DNA of 64,000 nucleotides from Siphonodentalium dalli (GCA_032622095.1 CP136062.1:131893282-131957281), one strand, 5' to 3'; positions 21,674-34,636 are shown, counted from the stretch's first letter. Notes: generated by a model not told the origin, from the letters alone. Translations and numbers: made by a program.

Positions 21674-22944
21674 AATGAAGAGTTCTCACTTGATAAAACC
21701 AACTAAGGTGTGGTTTAATTGGCAATTTATTAAGAGAGCCCCCTACAGGATGGTATATCGACTAGACTTGTAATGCGATATGGTCAGCTTTATTCCTACC
21801 CATTAAATCATCGAACGGAAACATATATTGTGGGCACAATTGCGCAACCGATGAAGCTGTGAACACAGCAGAATCACGCCCACTCCCATAACACATTATT
21901 AAAGATGAATTCAGGTTTCAGGCTAATTTTTTCAAAATATATTTTATTTAGATTCTAGTGTATGAAATAACATGTTTGGAAGAAGAATTGCCTCTAGAAA
22001 TACACTATTTTGTTTGATATAGCAATTTCTATGCATTAATTTTGTATAGTTTTGATGTTATAGAGGGACAGAAAATATTTTTCAATAACAAATATGATAT
22101 TATTTTTAATTTATAGGTCTAGTTTATACATTTATGTCATATTTAGTTAACACATTTTTTCAACAGAACATGGTCATGGTGTACGCGTATTAATTATAAA
22201 GCAATAGAATTCTACATGTAGGTATTGTCAACAAAAATAACATATTTCCACAAACTCATTTGTTAAGTTAATGTTGGCCCATATCATTCACAACTTATGA
22301 GAGAATTTGGGAAAAAAAACATTTGACAAAATTTTGGGCCAGCGCAGACCGGACCTTGCTTGCGACTTTCCGGGTTTATCCAAAACTTTAGATGACATTG
22401 AAGAAAACTGTTTTAACACTACTGGCAACAAGATGTGCGGTAAGTGTTAATATAATCTCATACATACTGCAGGGAAGAAAACAAACAGAATGTTAATGTG
22501 CTGGGCTTTTAATTTCTTTGTAGAATATAAAGTATGATACAATAATAATAATATAGTATATAACTAAATGCCCAATCCTCGTCATGCACCAGAAAGTTAG
22601 GGTAATTCCAAGGTGATTCACGAGTGCGTGCTTTGAGGGGTTAATCTGCATAATTTTTTTTTGAACCAAAACGCAAGTTTGCACAGGCTGTTTGGTCTTA
22701 GAAAATAATGTTAATTTTATTAAAAACACACAAAGTGTCACAAGTTTCTGAGAAACTTTCTCTTTTTCGAGATCGGCTGTGTTGTCTACAATTTCAGACG
22801 CGTTGTTTATTTTGGGAACTTTTTCTGCGGTCGGTATCGTGGCGTCTGCAAACGACCTTGACAGGCACGATCATTCGGCTCATTTCAGACGATTCCGTAA
22901 CGTAAACGACTCGATTATGCATACAGCGTTCTTGTCAGGTGCCA

Positions 22945-23466
22945 AATGAGCTAAATAACTCATTTGAGCTAAGTTTTTAATGTGATTTCAGTATGTTCCT
23001 TCAGTTCAACACCTAACGCGAAATATCGCGCTGCAAATTTAATTTTACTGGATCATAAAATTGATCTTCACAAATATAACTGCGCTCATCTACTCACAAC
23101 AGTCTTGATATATTTTAAGTGACATTTGCTTAATGATTTACCCATATGTTTTCATTAAAATTCAGAACAGACATTCAGAAATACATTCCAGGTAAATTCA
23201 TATGCAGAAGCAGCAGTTTTATGTACACAATTCGTAAGTTCGATAAAAAGTTTAATCTATCTCATAAAAGTGTTAATCAAATCGCCTTTGATTGCACCGC
23301 GGCTATTTAATTAGTTGTACCGAAGGTGTTTCTGTGAAGCTTCACATGCAGTCTAACCATTAATGAAATTAAAATCGCATTGTGATATTTCGCGTTAGTT
23401 GTTGAATGTTGAACTGAAGGAACAGACTTAAATCACATCAAAAATTTAGCTCGATTTAGCTCATTA
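22945..23466. mobile_element. About 520-bp TIR element (AATGAGCTAAAT ends)
   Basis: The left AATGAGCTAAATAACTC, GTTCCTTCAGTTCAACA and AACGCGAAATATCGC reappear inverted on the right, giving arms of about 85 bp. It lies immediately left of the 23579-29289 composite. Target duplication not clear. Confidence 0.65.
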
Positions 23467-23849
23467 CTATGTTAGTTCATTCTCAAAATTTTTAATTATG
23501 TTTATTTTTAAAAAATTAGCTAATCGCCCATGGCCATGCTGAAGAGCGACAGCGTTCTGACTTCAAAGTGACTTGATCAGGTCTGGCAAATGTGAGAATA
23601 CAGCTACAATAGCTATATTCAGCTAACCTAGCTGTATTCAGCTATATATTATACTCTCAAACCGGCTGTTTTTCGATAATAAACTAGAAGCGCTAATTTG
23701 CGCATCGAAATTAGGCTACCATATTCTCCGGTCACCCTCAACCAAATCAAAATCGTCGCTTGTTTTCTGACAAAAGTGTTGCCTTTTGTCGGCACAGGGA
23801 TGGTGATTATGTGTGAAAACTTACTACGGCGGTCGACGTCGGTCATAAC

Positions 23850-25094
23850 TAGAGCTGAAACGGTTAGACGGTTAACCGGTTAGAATCCGGTTAGCGACGT
23901 AACCGGTTAGAAAAAAATGAACCGGACGTAACCGCATCCCGTTGTCAGTTGAATGTGAACGTGAATAATCCTCAAAATATTAGGTTAAATGATGCAAAAC
24001 TAATACTAAATCCTGTGTCACCGATAGTAGAGTGCAATGCAAGCATTAATTGGTACACGCGATAGTATCAGATACTTAGTAGCAATTCTCGAACTGTCTG
24101 GAAGTGTCGGCGACCTTCAATCAATTCCGACCCTTTGAAGTTTTCTCTGATCTTCCGACAAAAGCATGTGTGCAGTCACTGTGTATCAAGTCTGAATGCA
24201 CACAAGGAAGTGACAACGTAAAAGTGGCGTTGTGTGGCAATGCGTGCTTTCGTAACTTAATAGTTAATACTGCACGAAGCAACATGGATTCAAATTGAAA
24301 TCACACCACGACATACTAAAACTGTTTTACAGTGGGGTTTATAAAAACTATGTAAGTCGACGAAGTTTGATGATTGAGATCAGCTGCACAATGTCTTCAC
24401 TCTTCCCGTTCTTCCTCCCTGTTGTGATATAATATGATCAATTCAATTGAGTGACCAAACAGTCATCGTAGTTGAAGCATTGACACTCAATTTGGCAGTA
24501 ATTTCTATATGTCAAGTGATTGCATACTGAAACCGAAACGTAAATTCTATAACCTTCCAACACTAGTGTCCGCGATCATGATACCGACGAATAGCTCAAA
24601 TACTGAATAGGACTGCGAGTCTGACCTAACTGACCTTCCTTTTTGTTCTATAGTTATTACTTTCTTGTCTTTATATATAATTATATACCGGGTATAATTA
24701 TATTGTAGATATATTACAGATCTTTAATATATAGTTTTGTTACTCGTTTTACCAATACCCATACTATTGTTCTCGTTTTACAAATGCCCAAACATATGCT
24801 GATAACGGCAAATAAGCGATCCCTCCTGCCATTCACAAATTTCACTTGCTCATTCCCCATCACGAGAGCCAGCAAAAGAACAGTGAATTCGTGTTTTTGA
24901 ATATCGCTAAATGCCGTGAATAAGGTCTTTATTTCAGCTACTATTTCTCAGCTAGGTTTGTCCCTGGAGCATGGCATAATGTCGACATAATTAGTGTGAG
25001 AGAAATCCGCTAGAAATTAGCGGTTAACTGGTTGAAATCCGGTTAACCCCGATGGTTAACCGGTTAGAAGAATGGGTCAACCGTTTCAGCTCTA
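23850..25094. mobile_element. hAT-like element, 8-bp TSD GTCATAAC
   Basis: It begins TAGAGCTGAAACGGTT and ends AACCGTTTCAGCTCTA, with further inverted GGTTAACCGGTTAG motifs near both ends. GTCATAAC flanks it at 23842-23849 and 25095-25102. The related copy at 38985 carries the empty site GGTCATAACGG, confirming the insertion. At 1245 bp it has no transposase frame. Confidence 0.92.
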
Positions 25095-25988
25095 GTCATA
25101 ACAGTTTAATAACTCTCTTATGCAATGCGGAATACCTTGAAAAATACATTAAATACAATATTTATCACCGAAGATGGAACATCTTAATCATTCCCGGAAG
25201 TATCAATATGATGCTGCTAAAACTCAGTTTGGTTGGTGCGTTAAAACAGGTAAAAAGGGGAACATCTCTAGCCAGAGTTTAACCGAGGGAGTTCCACTCA
25301 CTGCTTGAGCTGACTCTCTCCAAAAATACGGAAACGCATACATGTATGTCGAATCGCGAAAATACAGATAACAATGTTATGTTTAGTAAGTTTTCACACA
25401 TTATATATTTTCCTGCCAAAACAGATTGAATAGTTCTGACTCGCTAACGACCAGGACTTCATGTTTGAAATACTTCAGAAATTATATAAGTCGCATTTTC
25501 ATTTCAGTTGTCCCTATGTTGTGCCATACATTTGCAATATGCCGCACAATATCTGTATATACCGTTATGAATAGTTACCAGTATCGCTCACAAACCGCTA
25601 GTGGTATGTAATTCTAAATGCTTGATATAGGTACACCATTCTAACGCCCCCTACCGGTTTAGCATCGGGAAGAAGTAAACGAGTGTTTGGGATGAATTTG
25701 ATCTTTATTTTATAAGTTAGTTAATGAATGCATTCGCAGAAAAGAGTCCCCAGAATATTTACTGACATCGACCACCGTAGTAAGTTTTCACACAAAATCA
25801 GAATTGCCGTGTCGACAAAAGGCAACACTTTGTCAGAAAACAAGTGACGGCTTTGAATTGGTTGAGGGTGGCCGGAGAATATGGTAGCCTAATTTTGATG
25901 CGCAAATTAGCGCTTCTAGTTTATTATCGAAAAACAGCCGGTTTGAGAGTATAATATATAGCTGAATACAGCTAGGCTAGTCCAACAA

Positions 25989-26682
25989 ATTAGACTATTC
26001 GGATTAATACATATTTTAATATTTGGACATTTACGATTGTATTAATCCTTCTAGTCTAATAAAAGAGCTGAAAGCAAAGTTAGCACACATTTTGAAGCAG
26101 GTCAACATCAGTGACCACCGATATGACCCATCAAAATACCATTTTCTCTTAAATTATCTACAAATACATTAGTCTTACCTGTAGCAGAGATAGTATTCTT
26201 TGTGTTCACACATAGATAGTGATATAAAAGTTGTCAGAATTACAGATTTGTTAGTTTAATCCCGGATTGGAAAACATATCGCCATTTTCAAATACAAATA
26301 AATTATGTTAATTTCGCGTGTTTTCCCAGATTTCTGATCTATTACGCATGCGCGTGCTTTCGTATGTGTTCGCTAGCGTAGACGGGTTTGAATATTTCTG
26401 TCGGTTGAGTTGTTATAAAATTATATGGATTAATAGTGACACAAATTTATGCTAGTTAGTTCAGTCATGATATTTAACATTCCAACAAAAGGTATGTGTT
26501 TTTTATTTGTAATTTTATTTGTGTCATTAGACGTGAACAGTGTAAGTTAAAGGGGCATGACCGTGCCACATAATTTGTGTGGCTTTGTAGCATTCAAAGT
26601 TTTCACGTGTTCCATTAGACTGAAGGATTAAAAGGTCCATAAACGTCCAAATATTAAAATTCCTATTAATCCGAAAGTCTAA
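25989..26682. mobile_element. 694-bp element with about 72-bp TIRs
   Basis: The left end ATTAGACTATTCGGATTAAT and the right end ATTAATCCGAAAGTCTAAT are inverted. Each terminal repeat is itself nearly palindromic, starting and ending with ATTAGACT-like blocks. An NRF1-like GCATGCGCGTGC lies at about 26347. Superfamily unknown. Confidence 0.7.
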
Positions 26683-26694
26683 TTTACCTTTGAT

Positions 26695-28285
26695 TTACCT
26701 TTGATCTTCAGCCTGTGTTAAGCTTTCGCTTGTAATGGCTACTTGTCTTCTTGAGCTCACTTTATTTTTGTTTGCGCAATTATAGAAATTAAAATAAAAT
26801 TTATTTTCTTTTCCTCTCCAGCTATCGTTGAGATATGATTTGAATTGATCTAGGGAGATTGCTGTCACACATAGATCTGTCAGGTTGTTCCAGTTTGTCG
26901 TACTCCTGGCAACGAAATTGTTCTTGGCTAAGTTGGTGTTGTATCGCTTCTTATATATTTTGCTTGGGTGTCCTCTCGTTCTGCTATCCTTGGGTTTTTC
27001 CAATGTCTTTGTCAGCCGTACTTTGTCTATGTTGTTTTGTATTTTATATAGCTGGGTCATGTCGCTCCTTTCTCTTCTGTATTCCAGAGTTGGTATACCA
27101 AGATGTTTTATTCTCTCTTCGTAAGGTTTATCTTTGATCTTCTTCACCAGCTTTGTGGCTCTTCTTTGTATGCTTTCTATAGCTATTTTGTCCTTTCTTA
27201 AGTGTGGGTTCCAGATTGATGAGCCATATTCTAGGGTGGGTCTGACATAAGATTTATATAGGATCTTGAACATGTCTTCATCCATATGCTGGAAAGTTCT
27301 CCTCATGATTCCTAACTTCTGGTTTGCTTTGTTTACGATTGTGGAGACATGTGTGTTGAATTTCATATTCTTGTCGAATGTTACTCCAATATCCTTTTCT
27401 TCTTCAGCTGCCACTATCGTGTGGATTGATCCATTCTCTGATATTGTATATTGATGCTGTTTATTATTATTCCCAAGATGCATTACTTTGCATTTATCTG
27501 CATTGAAGCGAAGTAGCCATCTGTCAGACCAGCTAGACAGTGTATCTAGGTCTTTTTGAAGATTCTGGCAGTCGTCCTCTGATGTTATGCTTTTATATAC
27601 TTTGGTATCATCCGCAAAGATTTTTATGTTACTGTCTATTCCCTCTGTGATATCATTTATTAAGATCAGAAACAGCGTTGGACCCAGGAAAGACCCTTGT
27701 GGAATTCCGCTGGTAACTTTTCTAGCACTTGATGGTTGTCCTCCTATTTTGACTGTTTGCATACGGTTAGTTAAAAACGCTGTTATCCACTCTTTGATGT
27801 TTCCCCTGATTCCGTAGCTGTCGATTTTGTTTAGCAGGCGTTTGTGTGGTACCGTATCGAATGCCTTCCTGAAGTCCAAGTATACTGCATCTATTTCTTT
27901 TCCTTCATTGAGAGCCTCGTACCAGTCTTCTTGAACTTCTAGGAGTTGGGTCACGCATGAGTGTTGAGCTCTGAAGCCGTGAACATTGTTCTTCTGTGAA
28001 TAGATTATTTGATTCCATGTGCTCCATTATCTTGTCTCGGATGATGCTCTCCAGTATCTTACATATTACACTTGTCAGGCTTACTGGTCGATAGTTGCCT
28101 GGAGTACATTTTCTTCCTTTCTTGTATATGGGAACTACTGATGCATTCTTCCATCCTTGAGGGAGTACCCCTTCTTCTACGGATTTATTGTACAGTATGC
28201 ATAAGGGTGTACTAAGACATGATGCAGTCGCCTTTAGAAACGCAGGATGCAGTTGATCCTCCCCGGGTGATTTCGTTGAATCCAA
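26695..28285 (-). pseudogene. LINE reverse transcriptase, broken by a frameshift near 27950
   Basis: The block from 28285 to 27905 carries GYRP-type RT motif NYRPVSLTS. The block from 27954 to 26695 carries motif A YLDFRKAFDTVPH, motif B GIPQGSFLGPTLF and motif C FADDTKVY with its catalytic Asp pair. All core RT residues survive, so decay is recent, but frame changes near 28285 and 27950 prevent a single polyprotein. Confidence 0.88.
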
Positions 28286-28869
28286 TGCGAGCAGAATTCT
28301 CGATCATCAAGTTCCGGGATATGATCATCATCTTCCTTTGTAAAGACGCTGCAGAAGAATGCATTAAATATCTCAGCCTTGTCTGTGTTGTCTCTAATGA
28401 TGTTCCCATCTTTATCTTCTATGTCAGCTATCCCTTCTTTGATCTTTGTATTTTGCTTGACATAATTCCAGAAAGATTTTGAGTCTTTCTTGAAGTTAGC
28501 GGCAAGCTTCATTTCAAAGGCCTTGTGGGCTTGTCTGGTCGCTTTGGTGGCTAGATTGCGTGCAGCCACATATGATTTGAATGTCTTGTCTGATTTATTG
28601 TGGATATATTTCTTCCAGTATTTTTGTTTTTCTTTGACGGCATTCAGCGCCTCTTTTGTCATCCACACTTTCTTCTTTTTCTTAATTTTCCCTGTCTTTG
28701 TTAGAGGAACTGTCTTGTCTCTAATGATTAATATGTTCCTTGTTATGTATTCCCATGTTTCCTCTACTGACATCATATTCATTGCCGTCCAGTCCATATC
28801 TGTAAGTAGATTGTTCGCTTGATCATAATCCGCTTTATTGTATAGATGTCTTTCCCCTATAGTCTCCAC
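28234..28869 (-). pseudogene. LINE endonuclease-RT linker region, frameshifted
   Basis: A Lys-rich linker (KIKKKKKVWMTKEALNAVKE, then KQKYWKKYIHNKSDKTF) leads to SFWNYVKQNTK and FNAFFCSVFTKEDD, which are standard between endonuclease and reverse transcriptase in Jockey/CR1 LINEs. The frame is lost near 28285, and the next block starts in another frame. Confidence 0.75.
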
Positions 28870-28878
28870 TGTGTCTAC

Positions 28879-29196
28879 TTAGCATGTCAGAGCGAAACTA
28901 AAAGTTAGATGATCACTTTTTCCAATTGGTGGGAGATAGTTGATATCTTCAATCATTTGTTCTTCATTGGTCAATATTAAATCCAGTATATTGGAGGTTT
29001 GTCCCTGTCTGTGTCTTGTTGGCTTTCTTACGCTTTGATGCAGCAATGTGTCATTTGTTCCCTCCAAAAATTTGTATACTTCTGAATCCACACCATTTGT
29101 TGTGCTTCTGTTCTCCCAGTTGATTTCTTTGAAATTAAAGTCTCCAGCTATTATTTTGTGGGAATATCTTCTATCTGCCATTTCCTTCATTTGCAT
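28879..29196 (-). pseudogene. LINE endonuclease (EEP) C-terminal fragment
   Basis: The frame contains IIAGDFNFKEINWENRST and ends around IGKSDHLTFSF. GDFN and SDH are the catalytic motifs of the exonuclease-endonuclease-phosphatase fold used for target-primed reverse transcription. The N-terminal catalytic Asn and Glu are missing through 5' truncation, and the frame breaks before the reverse transcriptase. Confidence 0.8.
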
Positions 29197-30179
29197 GATA
29201 ACTGCCTTGTTATTTTCCTCAGCTGTTGGACTACAGCTAGGTTAGCTGAATACAGCTATTGTAGCTGTATTCTCACATTTGCCAGACCTATTGATCCGAA
29301 CATCAAGTCAGGTCTGACTACTCTTAATAGTGCGATATTGTCCCAACAGAAATACACCTCTGCCAGGACTTGCACAGTTGCACTGTATTAACACGAAGAA
29401 GATATATGCTCAAAATCAAATGAAATTTCCTGGCATGTTGGTAGCCCAGATTTGATGAACATATTGCTTATTTTGTCGTGTTGCATAAAACTTACCGGTT
29501 AGTATCTATCTATACATATACAATGTAAGGCTAGTATAATCTATAGCTGAATTCAGTTAGTAGGAGAGCTGATAATATGGAGTTTACTGTTGCTAAATTT
29601 TAACATTTGATAAAAAAAAAATATTTCGACTTGGGTAGTCATTTTAAATGTTGAAAAAAGACTGCTGACGTTCATATACATTTTCCGACTTATAATATTG
29701 TTACACTAAATACTAATCCCATACTTGTCTTATCCCCTCCGCGGGAGATAAGTTGTCATTTAATATTTATAGAAGATTTATTTTGCAAACCGATATTTTC
29801 TTTGCAAAATGGCACGCCGCAAAATTGGCCTCGCTTTCAATATTTGATCATGTAAACTGCAATTCAATTGGTCGCTTAACATTATCAGCCAATGGAAATG
29901 CTTCTATCAAAACGACTTTGGTTAAAAGGGATGGGAGATAACTCGGTGCAAAATGTATAAATTATGTTCACAGTTTGAGGCTTATACAAGAGTCTAACTA
30001 GATTAAATCTGATATCAGCAGTTTTGCACACAAGAACGAACTGCTATTTCGATATCATGTCTCACGAACAAACAGAAGGTTGTATTGGCAACATAACCAG
30101 TTGACTTAAAATCATAAAATTTTGCAATTTGTTGGACACAATTTTTTTTCTCAAAGTTTCACTCATTTACCACTACCAG

Positions 30180-30247
30180 GTCTGGCAAATGTGAGAATAC
30201 AGCTACAATAGCTGTATTCAGCTAACCTAGCTGTATTCAGCTATATA
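30180..30247. mobile_element. Solo end of the long-TIR element
   Basis: AGGTCTGGCAAATGTGAG and the following CAGCTACAATAGCTG stretch are present up to CAGCTATATAATATG, with nothing of the internal region. A further inner fragment (CTCAAAGCGGCTGTTTTTCG onward) is at 35009-35068. Confidence 0.7.
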
Positions 30248-30414
30248 ATATGATTACGTCAGTACGTATGGACAACCCAAAACACGTACGTCCATCTATA
30301 AAATGATAAATGTATGTTTCATAGGAGTGCCTGTATTTCTGGCCAACTTGGGATATACGATCACGCCAGTGCGTATGGGCCGTAGGACAGGGACATGTCA
30401 CTCTATCATTCTAT

Positions 30415-30990
30415 GTCCAAAGGTTCGCTATTCCCAAGGTTCATTATACCGAAGTTTCGCTATTCACAAGGTTCTCTATATTCCTCAATATTCAGAAGGT
30501 TTTTATAACTTGTTATTTTGAAGTTTCATTCTATTATCTATATTCTAAAGTATTGAGAGGGTTCTTTATCATAAGACTCTTTTTATGAAGGAAATAACTT
30601 AAAGGCACTCAATCCGATAAGACGCTGCTAAATTACTCTTTCTTTGGCTTCGGTGGGGAAAAAAAATATTTGATTAGTGTCGAACCCACGTACCCATCAA
30701 AGCTCAGAGTAATTAGATATCGATCTTTGCAGTTTGCTATTTTTATTGTTCTGGGCCTAATCGTGCCAGGACGAGGTCAAAACGGGCGGTCTTCCAGATA
30801 AAGATGGATAACTGTAAAATCGTGGTAATAATAACTACTTGGTATTAGAGTTGTCCATCTTTTCTGGTTAAATACGCCCAGAATAGCATATACCTTCAGA
30901 ATAGCGAACCTTCTTAATAAGAACCTTTGGGATAGCGACCCTTCGGAATATGGAACCTTCGGAATAATGAACCTGATCCTGTATGAAGAG
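30415..30990. repeat. Inverted clusters of TTCGCTATTC / GAATAGCGAA motifs
   Basis: AAGGTTCGCTATTCCCAAGG, GTTTCGCTATTCACAAGG and related blocks at 30420-30500 are mirrored at 30890-30975 (CAGAATAGCGAACCTTC, GGGATAGCGACCCTTCGG). Outer parts share CACGTCCATC. Looks like a TIR element with subterminal iterons; boundaries not resolved. Confidence 0.5.
30598..30780 (+). repeat. Dispersed 165-bp repeat, copy
   Basis: AAAGGCACTCAATCCGATAA, TTTGGCTTCGGTGGGG and CATCAAAGCTCAGAGTAA are shared with the other copies, plus orientation. Confidence 0.65.
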
Positions 30991-31413
30991 CCCATGACAC
31001 GTCCATCAATAAATGTATACATGTTTCATGGGACTGTTTATATATACATATATAATAATATAAGACTGGAGTAAAGTTGAGACCAACATGTCTTTGTTAA
31101 TATTGGTGCTCAGATTTCAGCGAAATTTGGTGTGGTGACTCGGGGGTGCCCTGGCAGAGTGAATAATGCCGTTAGTTTTTCAAAAATTTTATTTAAACAA
31201 ATTAAAATAAATTAAAAAAATATGAACATATGTGAATATTTAGGTACAAATAAACCTATTTGCACGAGAATATGTTGCAGCCCCAGATATAGAGGAATGT
31301 GGGAATGTGGGCCACAGTTAGACATGGGTCAGAGTGAGATATTGCCTCTAACATTTCTCTAATTTCCAGACCAAATTTCAAGGCAAAATTATTTAATTTA
31401 ATTTTTGCAATTT

Positions 31414-31580
31414 TAAAGGTACTCAATCCGAATTAACCCTCGCAGATTACTATTTCCTTGACTTCAGAGGTGAACAATATTTGATTCAAGTCGAGGAACC
31501 CACAACATCAAAGCTCAGAGTGATCAGATACCGATTTTTAAAATCTATCATTTTAATTTTACGTGGCCCAGCAAACAGCA
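31414..31580 (+). repeat. Dispersed 165-bp repeat, copy
   Basis: AAAGGTACTCAATCCGAATT, GATTCAAGTCGAGGAACCC and TCAAAGCTCAGAGTGATCAG match the family. A weak echo, GATTCGGATTGAGGACC, is at 31838. Confidence 0.65.
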
Positions 31581-32401
31581 GACAAGAATACTTTCTCTGA
31601 CCAAATTGCAGATGGAGATGAATAACTCTAAAATCAACTGAGTTTTTTTTTGTGTGTGTCAGATGTTTGACAAACCAGCAATATTCGTTGAGCAAAAAGT
31701 TGATAAATTACAGGTTTTTGTCAATTTTATGCCATAATTGACTGCAGTTAGCATTATTTTCGAGCAATTAATTCTGTCAACTGAAGCGGCATTTCAAAAA
31801 AAATTCTTGTTGTTGGAATCTGATGATATGGGGACTATTGATTCGGATTGAGGACCTTCAAGGGAAAAATATCTTTATTGGATAAATTTACATATAATAC
31901 TGAATACATTATTATGAAAACGGGGATTTAATGCATATTTCACATAGCCACATCTGATTTATTTATAGAGGTAACGTTTATGTATGCTTGACTTTCAGCG
32001 ATTTACATGGATGGGACACAATGACTCAATGAGACATAATTTATGGCCCTGGTAGGATCCAACTTCAGTAGATGACAGGCACTTCGAAAAGGAATGAGAT
32101 AATTTGCCAAATGACTATTGTTTTGGGGCTAAATAATTTAGATCAAACAAACTGATGTCATAGTGGTATGTTCGGTGTGTTTCCTATACGGTTACTACTT
32201 AGGGGTGACCCCTTCTGTGAAGTAGATGATGAGAAACAAGTATTAAGGGTGGTCCCAGCTCGAGATTGCATGCTTGTTCATGACTTTTGTGAGCTTATAT
32301 CGTACTCTCAGATGTCTAAGCATTGTGATGGTCAATAATAGTGATAGCGGAGACCTAGACTGAAATTAACAATATTGATTGAAATTTAATTCTATTTCAA
32401 T

Positions 32402-32899
32402 TTAAAGACACGGTTGGCCTTGGCGGTGGGTGTCCTGTGAAAATATTTCCACCCGTCAAAAACCGCCACAAACAGAAAGAACATCAAAATGTAGATAGAC
32501 TTTGTCCATATACAAATAAGAAATATCGCATAAACAGTATGTTATGGTCATTTGTTTGACCATTGTTATGTAAACAAAAGCATAAAAGTTACCTTTCTGG
32601 TGTTTGTTTATATTATGATGGTAAACATAAAGAGCGTTCTTTGTTGGTGAATACCTGATATGGAACTAATAAAGAGCGTTTATGCCATTTGTGTGTGATT
32701 AGCCAGTAGCATTGTTCTGTCTTCTGTAACACAATCAGACTCTTGCTTATGTCAAATATAGTAGGTCTTCATTATAACATGCTGTTTACGCGATGGTCAT
32801 GGTATATATGAACGGAACTGTATGCGTTTTAATGTTTTTCTGTTTACGGTGTTTGGAACAAATATGAATATTTTCGACAATTAAGGCCGCACGTGCCTT
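32402..32899. mobile_element. Possible TIR element (TTAAAGRCACG ends)
   Basis: The left ATTTAAAGACACGGTTGGCC and right GGCCGCACGTGCCTTTAAT are inverted with a few mismatches. Both flanks contain ATTCTAT. The interior shares CCGCCACAAACAGAAAGAA with 9180-9198 and contains AATAAAGAGCGTTT. A related right end, GGCCGCCCGTCCCTTTAA, sits at 10870-10887. Confidence 0.4.
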
Positions 32900-34636
32900 T
32901 AATTCTATATATGTCTCTATGCGAAAAAACTTAATGATCGTTGAGAATTTTATCTGAAATTACTAATCATGCGGCACATGCTGACACTATTGTTAGGCAT
33001 CTGATAGTATATAAACATTTTAATAATTGCCCAGGAGGAATGACATTAGTATGAGGGACGCAAAGGAAAATCCACCACAAAGTCATTTAAATCTTGCCAT
33101 TTCAAAGTTGGATCTTCACATTCTATGACACACATTATTAATGAAAGGTACTTCATAATTTATTAACTGTACTAGTTACTTCCCTATCGCAACAGCAAAA
33201 ACTTTGTACTGGTGGAATATATCATTCTTGATGGGCATAGATACATAGATATTCATGGCATGGTCTGAGAAAATGCTACTAGATTAAACATTTATACGAT
33301 TGCCTCATTAGTCATGTACATGTATAACAAGAAGGTCGTGACAGTTCAACTAAGTTGGCCTGGAATTATTATATTTAGCATACATATTATTCCAATCCCA
33401 ATGTGTCAAGTCGACAATAGCAAGTACGCAGGGCTATATTTAATAATTTTTCCACAAATAGCCATTCGTTAATATATATGCTAGCCATGCTGGTCAAGCT
33501 CCCGCTTAATGCTTAAGGTTTAAATCGAGAACACAGTGTTAAAATCATGAATTATTTAATATGTGAGAATGCTAAAACTAATCACCATGCATTATAATTA
33601 TTATATTTAACTTGATGTGTCCATCACATGAAACAGAATTCATACACACAGATGGAAAGTTGACCCAGAAGCATATCCTCTCACCAGTCACTGCATGAAC
33701 TCTGCAGTGTGCCGAGACCAAGTGGGATTGGGAGATGTTCTTCTTTTCCTTCACTCAACAAGAAGATAAACGACTCACTTTGTTAGTCACCAATTTACAG
33801 GGCTTTACATGTTTGTTACATCTGTGTGTTGACTGCTCTGTAGATGGCTAGAATTGAATTTTGACCTGAGTCACATTCACAGTGACAACTAAATTTACTA
33901 ATCTGTAATTACTAAATTGACTAATACAATCCTAATATTATTAGATTAGAAGGCCACATGACCGCTTTCACTGGATACTGCTTCCACAAGTTCCAGCTAC
34001 GTGCTACGTTCAACGGTTCATGACTGAACTATACTGTCTATACTGAGTAAATGAGTAAATCAGTCAGCTCTAAAATGTCCATTTTCTGATTTCCTTGACC
34101 CAAGTTGAGGCTTGACCTGACAGTGTTTGATATATTAACAATTAAATTTACTATTTAGAGAAGTAGTTAGTTAGTAGACTGAACAATTTGCTGCTTGCAG
34201 TTGCAACTCTAAGTTTAAGTCTGAGTCTAACCAGTCCAGGTGAAAACAGACTTAAAATTGAACAATAACAGAACAAGTCAAATCGCCGTGGTGATCAGTC
34301 TGCACAGACCAGTCCACATTTCACCCCAGTGACCTTCATCTTCATAGTCACAGATTCATCATTGAGTTTCTTTCCGAATGACTGATTTTCACTTTTAAAC
34401 TTCCAAGTTCAAAACAAGTTCTAGTGTTGTTGTTGTTCTTCTTCTTTTGACTGCTTTGACTCTAAAGTCATTCCAGTAATGGGCTCGTTGTGCTATCTTC
34501 GCTTGTGCTTTATCGTTTGTTCTTAACGCTTACGTGCTGTGATACCGTTGTACATTTAAAATACAAGCGATAACAATAACAAGCAATTCAATTTCAAATT
34601 TCGCAAATAAGAGAGCGCCACCATTTTGTAAAGAAA

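Larger units (their letters stand above)
20907..23578. other. Intergenic stretch without recognised genes
   Basis: Apart from the 193-bp duplication and the 22945-23466 TIR element, I see no splice-flanked coding segment or RNA gene here. Short open frames lack protein-like composition. Confidence 0.6.
26683..29230 (-). mobile_element. 5'-truncated non-LTR retrotransposon (Jockey/CR1-like superfamily)
   Basis: Reading leftward, an endonuclease C-terminal part (29196-28879) is followed by a linker and reverse transcriptase across three frames down to the TAA at 26695-26697. The 3' tail is a short repeat of the AAATCAAAGGT type. The 5' end, near 29230, lacks most of the endonuclease and any ORF1. 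The C-terminal signature with YVRPTLEYGSSIWNP and QRRATKLV is typical of CR1/Jockey-type LINEs; the clade was not tested. The element sits inside the 23579-29289 composite. Confidence 0.9.
23579..29289. mobile_element. Composite long-TIR element with three nested insertions
   Basis: The left end starts AGGTCTGGCAAATGTG at 23579 and the right end is its inverse, CACATTTGCCAGACCT, ending 29289. Inverted ends extend inward through GAATACAGCTACAATAG and further, to about 200 bp in total (23579-23780 against 25820-25985). Near-identical internal sequence is found at 38985-39870. Inside lie the hAT element 23850-25094, the element 25989-26682 and the LINE 26683-29230. TTGATC occurs at both outer flanks as a partial target duplication. 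No transposase frame is visible. Confidence 0.75.
29290..34636. other. Intergenic stretch, repeat-poor between 32900 and 34636
   Basis: Repeats listed separately cover parts of 29330-32900. A block at 29339-29400 (TATTGTCCCAACAGAAATAC) is shared with 18186-18250. From 32900 to 34636 I recognise neither repeats nor coding exons; it may be unique sequence upstream of the motif cluster at 34637. Confidence 0.5.

Noticed and set aside
25426-25611. A 61-codon frame found twice (also at 39322)
   Set aside because: It is conserved only because both lie in copies of the same transposon interior; no protein features.
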